From the NCBI GenBank assembly GCA_024220525.1, contig JAMYWO010000187.1:1-15171 (forward strand): a stretch of DNA of 15,171 nt, written 5' to 3'. A program made the translations under genes and the position numbers. Numbering within the stretch: the first letter of the stretch is position 1; each line of letters begins with the position of its first letter. Shown piece after piece: positions 9,492-15,171 of the stretch. The stretch is from Cochliopodium minus (taxonomy: Eukaryota > Discosea > Himatismenida > Cochliopodiidae). A model generated the notes under the pieces. It was not told where the DNA came from. It ran no database searches and saw only the letters and a list, made by a program, of their open reading frames with translations.

Positions 9492-9874
9492 TAAAAATTA
9501 TATTGAAAATTTGTTTTGGTAAGGAATTATGCATTCACAATTTAATATTTGATGTGTAGTTGCATATCAAAATTAAAATTTTGTTTTATTCCGATCAAAT
9601 TAAAATTGATTAAATTTTAGAAAAAGATAAATAATCCACAGAAAGAAAATTTTCATTCCTCTTTCAGTGATAAATTATCTTCTAAAAGTTGAAACAATTT
9701 CATTGTAATTTTTTCAAAGAAGATTTGAAAAACGCAATCATTTTTGTAAAAGAAAAGAAGGCCTTAAAACAAAAAGATGGAAGATGAAGGCATTAAAATG
9801 TTGGATTATCTTTTAAAGCAAAAAAAAGTTTTTTAAAGCAAAAAAAAGTTTTTTCAAGCAAAAAAGTTTTTTAT
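9492..9874. other. intergenic region between convergent genes
   Basis: These 383 bp separate the ends of the plus-strand F-box-like gene and the minus-strand hydroxylase, so only 3' UTRs and termination signals are expected. A 20-nt tandem repeat sits at its right side (9811-9868). No coding frame was seen. Confidence 0.6.
9811..9868. repeat. 20-nt tandem repeat, about three copies
   Basis: The unit TTTTAAAGCAAAAAAAAGTT occurs at 9811-9830 and exactly again at 9831-9850, followed by a degenerate shorter copy (TTTTCAAGCAAAAAAGTT) at 9851-9868. It lies just beyond the stop of the minus-strand hydroxylase gene, in its 3' UTR or flank. Confidence 0.85.
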
Positions 9875-11046
9875 TTATTTGTCGATATTGGGTTTGTATG
9901 TTCCAAAAATTTTGTCAGTTATGAAAGAACCATAGTTGTACATTTGATAACGATGATGAATGTAGTGTTCTACGGGTTTGGGGAAGAAAGGCAAGATCAA
10001 GCCAGAGTGTGTCCACGCGGTGTGGAAAACAGCGACGCTATTAAAACTTATGAAGGTAGTATGTGCAGCTCCAAAGTAATAAAGAACAAAGAACTGTGCC
10101 AAACCAGGCAAAGTAACTTCAAAAAAAAAATCTATTTTTTTTTAAAAATTAAAAAAATATTAATAAAAAGATATTTACCTATTGGAGACATATAATCTAT
10201 TTTTAAACAAAAATTTTTTAATTGGATTAATTGAAATTTAAGAATTAATTAATTAAATGAAGATTATTTTTTAAAAATTTATTTTAAAAAAAAAATGTTT
10301 ACGTCCTGAAACGGTTGTGGTAGCAAATGAGGAGTGATGTAGTTTGTGAATTTTGTAAAAGTGTTTGTTGTAATGCATCAAAACATGGAAAGGATAGACT
10401 ACAAAATCGACAGTAAGCAAATAAATAAAGAAGGAAACAAAGATCCAAACGTATGTTTCTTTAGAGGGATCGAATTTCTTGATTAATAAATTAATTTAAT
10501 TGAAAATTTTTTTGTGAGAAATTAATCTGCCATATAATTTGGATCAATTTTTATATCTGAACAAAAGATACTAAATAATTGATAAATGAGATCCAAATAA
10601 TCATATTATCATTTGTATATGTTGATTAATATTGATCCTATTATCAATCATTTTTACAAATTTTCATTAATTATAAAAAAAAAAAAAAATTATTTTACAA
10701 TATCGGTATTGGTGATTAGAATGAAAAACAATAATTCTTGCGCTATATGATTTCTTATTACTACATATAATATATTGCTTTTTTCTGGCTCCTTTTGTTT
10801 TGAATTCAGCGAAAATTTGCCTTTGATGGAAGATTTATTTTCAAGCAAATAAGATATAAAGGATGTTCCAAAATATACAATCTCATAAAATACAAATAGA
10901 GTCAAATAGAATGTCACATTATAACTAAACATCCCACTATCTTTGGCCCATATAAATAATTTGTGTGTGATTATTGCCATCAACAGTTCAATCAGTGGGA
11001 AATTATAAAATTTGAAAGTGAATTTATTATTCTCTATTGCCAGCAT
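9875..11046 (-). CDS. fatty-acid hydroxylase / sterol-desaturase superfamily protein
   Basis: Four exons, all phase-consistent: 11046-10699, 10477-10303, 10196-10179 (18 nt) and 10116-9875, giving 260 residues. This is a membrane diiron enzyme family acting on sterols, sphingoid bases or other lipids in the ER. The histidine clusters are in family order: HVLMH (His147, His151), HKLHH (160-164), HTAWTHSG (212-219) and HYIHH (231-235), then the typical NYGSFITDKIFGTYKP end. The N-terminal 116 residues carry hydrophobic helices. Two departures from the usual pattern are visible: the first box lacks the HR arginine, and the usual HPxE glutamate after the second box is replaced (HYMSPIVTL, 175-183). 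The substrate cannot be told from sequence. The family call is firm; the exact start is less so. Confidence 0.88.
10179..10196 (-). other. 18-nt microexon of the hydroxylase gene
   Basis: On the minus strand ATTATATGTCTCCAATAG is bounded by TTTAAAAATAG and GTAAAT. It enters in phase 1 and leaves in phase 1, and supplies HYMSPIV between TTTVSG and TLPGLAQF, the spot where the family has its G-x-Y-x-H-P segment. Its neighbours are a 106-nt intron (10197-10302) and a 62-nt intron (10117-10178). Confidence 0.82.
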
Positions 11047-11251
11047 TCTTCTCCTTCTTTGATTTTTTTTTTTTTTAATAATTGGGATTTGATGAAATAG
11101 AAAAAATCAAAGAGAAATATTCAATAGAATTTTCTTCATATTTCCACATGTTGATAATATAAACACCATCGGATGTATTGATTCAAATCTGCTGAATCAC
11201 ATTGAAAATTTATGTTAAATATATTTTAATTTTGAGTGTCTATCATTGATT

Positions 11252-12088
11252 TTAAGCAGTGTAGATTACAAATCTCAACATGGTACGAAAATCATAGATA
11301 GTTTGTTCAAATCCAGGATCATTCACTATTTATTTAAATTAGTAAAAAATTTATTGATATTGGTTTGATATAAGCAAGTAATTACCATAAAAATTGTTTT
11401 CATTTGCAGGATCATATCCTATAACGAGAACCCAATGTGATCCATCTCTTACATTGACAACAACAGGTTGACAATGGGTGATATAACTTTTTAATTCCGC
11501 TCTGGTGAGTGAGGATACATAGCTTTCCATTTTAATCCCTCCAAATGCCGCAACCGAATTCCATATAATATCATCTTCTATTGAAATCAATACAATATAT
11601 TAAATCAATAATTAAAATTGTTGTAATTATTAAAAATATTACGATCCACATAACCTCCATTTGTTGTCAACCAATTATTCAAACTTAATGGAGTTGGAAG
11701 AGCTCCAGAAATTTGTTCTTTCTTTGTTGCCAATGCCTATTTTTTCTATTTTTGAGCAAAATATCAAGAAAATTGAAAAATTATTCACCATTGAAACAGA
11801 AGACATTGCACATCCTGCAGAACAAATGGTATCAGTAGAACTTGATCTTCAAAAATATGAGAAATTAAATTCATTTTGTCATTTAAAAAAATTTGATACC
11901 CTAAAGCATGGCTTCCCCATCTTGAATCACATTGTTTATAGAGAGCCCAACTTCCACATGGAATAACTGTTCATAAAGAAAGTTGTTTCAAATATCTGAA
12001 CCGGATATGAAAATAGAAAAGAAAAATTACTTTTATCTGCAAAAATAAAAGGGATCAATGACAATACAATCAATAATATCAATTTCAT
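11252..12088 (-). CDS. secreted C39-like cysteine peptidase, paralog 1
   Basis: Six exons: 12088-12031, 11966-11900, 11840-11789, 11736-11643, 11577-11386 and 11325-11252, giving 178 residues. ATG 12088 begins the signal peptide (MKLILLIVLSLIPFIFA). An upstream in-frame ATG at 12136 would bury it behind a basic stretch, so it is rejected. The mature part follows the Peptidase_C39_2 pattern in order: YKQCDSRWG (29-37), TICSAGCAMSSVSM with the likely nucleophile Cys52, SLNNWLTTNGG (about 76-87), CQPVVVNVRDGSHWVLVIGYD with His138, and VNDPG with Asp157. Cys-His-Asp is the triad known for this fold. The role is presumably extracellular or phagosomal peptide cleavage. The natural substrate is unknown. 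It sits in tandem with a paralog of the same exon plan. Confidence 0.85.
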
Positions 12089-12201
12089 TTTTTTTTTGAC
12101 AAATTTTTTTTTTTTAAGATCAAAGTTCAATTTCAATTAGAGTAAAATTATTGGTTTTTTAAAGTGATTTTTATTAAAAATACTCCAAGATTGTTTATTT
12201 T

Positions 12202-13047
12202 TTAAGCAGTGTAGATAACAAATCTCAACATGGTACGAAAATCATAGATAGTTTGTTCAAATCCAGGATCATTCACTATTTATTTAAATTAGTAAAAAAT
12301 TTATTGATATTGGTTTGATATAAGCAAGTAATTACCATAAAAATTGTTTTCATTTGCAGGATCATAACCAGTAACGAGAACCCAATGTGATCCATCTCTT
12401 ACATTGGCGATAACAGGTTGACAATGGGTGATATAACTTTTTAATTCCGCTCTGTTGAGTGAGGATACATCGCTTTCCATTTTCATTGCTCCCAAAGTTG
12501 CAACGGAGTTCCATACAAGTTCATCTCCTGTATTTATAAATGAGATCTTAAATTAAAATAATTATTTATTTTTTATATACCTCCTACGAATCCTCCATGT
12601 GTATCTAACCAATCATTTAAACTCAATGGAGTTGGAAGTGCTCCAGAAACTTGTTCTTTCTTTGTTGCCAATGCCTATTTTTTCAAAACAAGAAAAAATT
12701 TTGTTAATTGGAGTGTATAAACGAAAGAAAAAAAATATTATGGACCATTGCTACTGATGACATTGCACATCCTGCTTGGCAAATGGTTTGGCTTGAATGG
12801 CTATCAGGAAATAAGAAATTTTATGTTTAAAAAAAATTATAATTTTTGATACCCTAAAGCATGGCTTCCCCATCTTGAATCACATTGTTTATAGAGAGCC
12901 CAACTTCCACATGGAATAACTGTTCATAAAAAAAAAAAAAGTTGTTTCAAATTTCTGAACCGGATATGAAAATAGGAAAGAAAAATTACTTTTATCTGCA
13001 AAAATAAAAGGGATCAATGACAATACAATCAATAAAAACAATTTCAT
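12202..13047 (-). CDS. secreted C39-like cysteine peptidase, paralog 2
   Basis: Six exons placed exactly as in its neighbour: 13047-12990, 12919-12853, 12800-12746, 12674-12581, 12527-12336 and 12275-12202, giving 179 residues. It has a signal peptide (MKLFLLIVLSLIPFIFA), then the same domain with Cys53 (AGCAMSSVAM), His139 (GSHWVLVTGYD) and Asp158 (VNDPG). It differs from paralog 1 mainly in the middle: HSSQTICQ in place of STDTICS, and GGFVGGDELVW in place of GGYVDQDDIIW. One intron starts with the weak donor GTCCAT. Only 113 bp separate its stop from the start of paralog 1, so that gap must hold the neighbour's promoter. No frame break or missing catalytic residue was seen, so both copies look functional. 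Confidence 0.84.
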
Positions 13048-13773
<726 letters not shown>

Positions 13774-13832
13774 ACAATGAAATTGAAGAGAAAAAAAATA
13801 ATAATTTTTTTATTTGTATACAAAAAAGATGA

Positions 13833-13838
13833 AATAAA
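13833..13838 (+). terminator. candidate polyadenylation signal of histone H4
   Basis: AATAAA lies 60 nt after the H4 stop codon. In DNA this AT-rich the hexamer also arises by chance, so this is only a plausible site. Confidence 0.35.
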
Positions 13839-14062
13839 AGTGAATATTTTTAAAAATAAATGGTTGTTTGTCTCCTTGATATTCTTTTTTCTTAAAAATT
13901 TCAATTATAAATTTATATTTTCCCATTTGATTGAGTTAATAACTTGAAATTAAAAGTATATTTTTAAATGGAGATCATCAACAAACTTGTTCCCATCATA
14001 TGATAATTTAATGAAATATTCAATTTTCACAGTGAAAAGAAGGAAAAAAAAAAAAAAAGAGA

Positions 14063-15171
14063 ATGTTTGAATTTGTCAATGATAAACAAGGTTATTGGGG
14101 AATTGTGACATCCAATCTTGATTGGTGTGAAGCGAATTATGCTGTAAACTATTATATTGCTGAATTTTGGAATACTATCTCAAATTTTGTAATGATTTTT
14201 CTATCAATCTATGGGATCTACTTATGTATGTCACAAATTCTTAAAATATATCTTTGAATGAAACATTATCGATTCCCTCCTCAATATTTTTGCTTTATTT
14301 CCACAAAAATAATATAAAAAGAAGATATAGAGCCTATAAATTCATCATAAGAAAAATATTAAAAAATAAGCCATACAAACAGTAAAAACAAAAAAATAAA
14401 ATATGAAGAATGAGCCCAAAAATTTTTTGTTTGGAAAATCATTTTAAAAGATATTGTGATATCAATTATTCAGTGATCAACAACTGATTTTAAATACATT
14501 TTTCTTAAAATCATGAGATATAAACAAAACTCAAAGATTTAGATGCTAAGAAATTTCATATAATTCAAGATTTTCATTAAAAAGAATCATAAATAACATA
14601 AAGAAAAATAATTTGCAAAATTATGCGAATCACCTAACACTGTATGTAAATATGAATTGTATATTAGAAGATATATCTCCAATATGGAGATGAATGATTT
14701 TTTTTATCGTGTTAAAAATATGTGTCTAGACAGATTTTCAAAAAGAAAAATTTTCCCCTTTTGAATTTTAAATTGTTATATAACTTTGAACATCTCCAAT
14801 ATAATAATCAAAAGATAATAAAAAATTCATTTTAAAAGAGTTTTTTTTTTTTGAATCAAATAAAACATTATCTTTTAAATGGATTGATTAATTTTAATTG
14901 GATTCAACCTCCAGGCTTCAAATTCAGAATATGGAAATATTCCGCTGCACATTTTGCTTTACTGACAGTAGGAACAGGATCACTTCTCTTTCACTCTACA
15001 CTCAAATACACTTTTCAATTAACAGATGAACTTCCCATGGTAAAAAAGAAATAAAGTTTTTATTTTTTTTTATTTTTTTATTTTTTTATTTTTATTTTAT
15101 TTTTATTTTTTTATTTTTTTATTTTTTTATTTTTTTATTTTTTTATTTTTTTATTTTTTTATTTTTTTATT
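14063..15171 (+). CDS. alkaline ceramidase, partial (runs off right edge)
   Basis: Two exons, 14063-14225 and 14915-15039, are joined in a cysteine codon (T|GC) and give the first 96 residues. A GTAAAA donor at 15040 leads off the window. Alkaline ceramidases are seven-helix membrane hydrolases of the Golgi/ER that cleave ceramide to sphingosine and fatty acid. The calcium-site residues known from ACER3 are present in LDWCEANY and IAEFWNT (Asp20, Trp21, Glu23, Asn25, Glu34). The first part of the zinc catalytic site is present in GSLLFHSTLKYTFQLTDELPM (Ser77, His81, Asp92, with the family spacing). The two C-terminal zinc histidines would lie beyond the window. The start is chosen as the first ATG, giving an N-terminus of normal length. 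Confidence 0.92.
14226..14914 (+). other. long intron 1 of the ceramidase gene
   Basis: A 689-nt intron from GTATGT to CCTCCAG, the longest in the window. It is AT-rich but not simply repetitive. It contains a small inverted repeat ATCTCC-AATAT-GGAGAT near 14675-14691 and a related CATCTCCAATATA near 14790. No coding frame or recognisable RNA gene was seen. Confidence 0.8.
15105..15171 (+). repeat. octanucleotide tandem repeat in ceramidase intron 2
   Basis: A single A recurs every 8 nt (15105, 15113, 15121 and so on to 15169) in an otherwise all-T tract, giving about eight perfect copies of ATTTTTTT that run to the window edge. It is a low-complexity microsatellite inside the intron. Confidence 0.9.

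Larger units (their letters stand above)
11252..13047 (-). repeat. tandem gene duplication with near-identical end blocks
   Basis: 11252-11416 matches 12202-12366 with a single difference, including a whole intron. 11894-12115 matches about 12848-13070 closely, including the first intron. The middle parts (exons 3-4 and their introns) are clearly diverged. The similarity on the 3' side ends at the stop codon. Confidence 0.85.

Noticed and set aside
11661-11966. 101-codon plus-strand frame over the peptidase paralog
   Set aside because: It is antisense to exons 2-4, which show a catalytic motif and conserved splice sites in both paralogs.
12089-12136. Upstream in-frame ATG for peptidase paralog 1
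   Set aside because: It would place a Lys-rich stretch before the signal peptide, and paralog 2 does not support this extension.
13774-13860. Metazoan-type histone 3' stem-loop
   Set aside because: No GC-rich hairpin with a short loop follows the H4 stop; the sequence is A/T runs with an AATAAA.
15055-15171. Possible telomere-like array at the right end
   Set aside because: The repeat has only A and T, lies right after a splice donor in a gene, and lacks the G-rich strand expected of telomeres.

Overview
The window is nuclear DNA of a very AT-rich, intron-bearing microbial eukaryote. The evidence is a canonical histone H4, a VPS45 trafficking gene, an NDR-like kinase, an alkaline ceramidase and many short GT-AG introns that are almost pure A+T. 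An amoeboid protist (amoebozoan or similar) is the best guess, but nothing here fixes the species. No tRNA, rRNA, CRISPR array or prokaryote-type operon was seen. Most genes had to be rebuilt from exons, by joining reading frames at GT-AG sites whose phases agree.

Layout, left to right. 1-1773 (-): NDR-like AGC kinase, cut by the left edge, with a ubiquitin-like RA/FERM-type stretch directly after the DFG motif. 2309-2758 (-): a basic, Ser-rich exon ending in a good donor, probably the kinase's first exon. 3025-3276 (-): an unrecognised 83-residue protein. 3752-5305 (-): a secreted, membrane-anchored pepsin-type aspartic protease. 5479-8442 (+): VPS45 in five exons, divergent from the protease across 173 bp. 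8491-8580: a TA-flanked inverted-repeat element resembling a MITE. 8994-9491 (+): an F-box-like protein ending in a CaaX-like motif. 9875-11046 (-): a fatty-acid hydroxylase/sterol-desaturase-superfamily enzyme with an 18-nt microexon. 11252-12088 and 12202-13047 (-): two tandem, secreted C39-like cysteine peptidases, six exons each. 13462-13773 (+): intronless histone H4. 14063-15171+ (+): alkaline ceramidase, cut by the right edge.

There is no single operon-like system. Several products do belong to the endomembrane and lysosome world: VPS45 (endosomal fusion), a membrane-anchored aspartic protease, two secreted cysteine peptidases, a ceramidase and a membrane lipid hydroxylase. That fits a phagotrophic cell, but the grouping may be chance. 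The points most worth a second look are the ubiquitin-like insertion in the kinase activation loop, the tandem C39-like peptidases (a mostly bacterial family, here with introns and a mosaic identity pattern), the microexon, and the MITE-like element.
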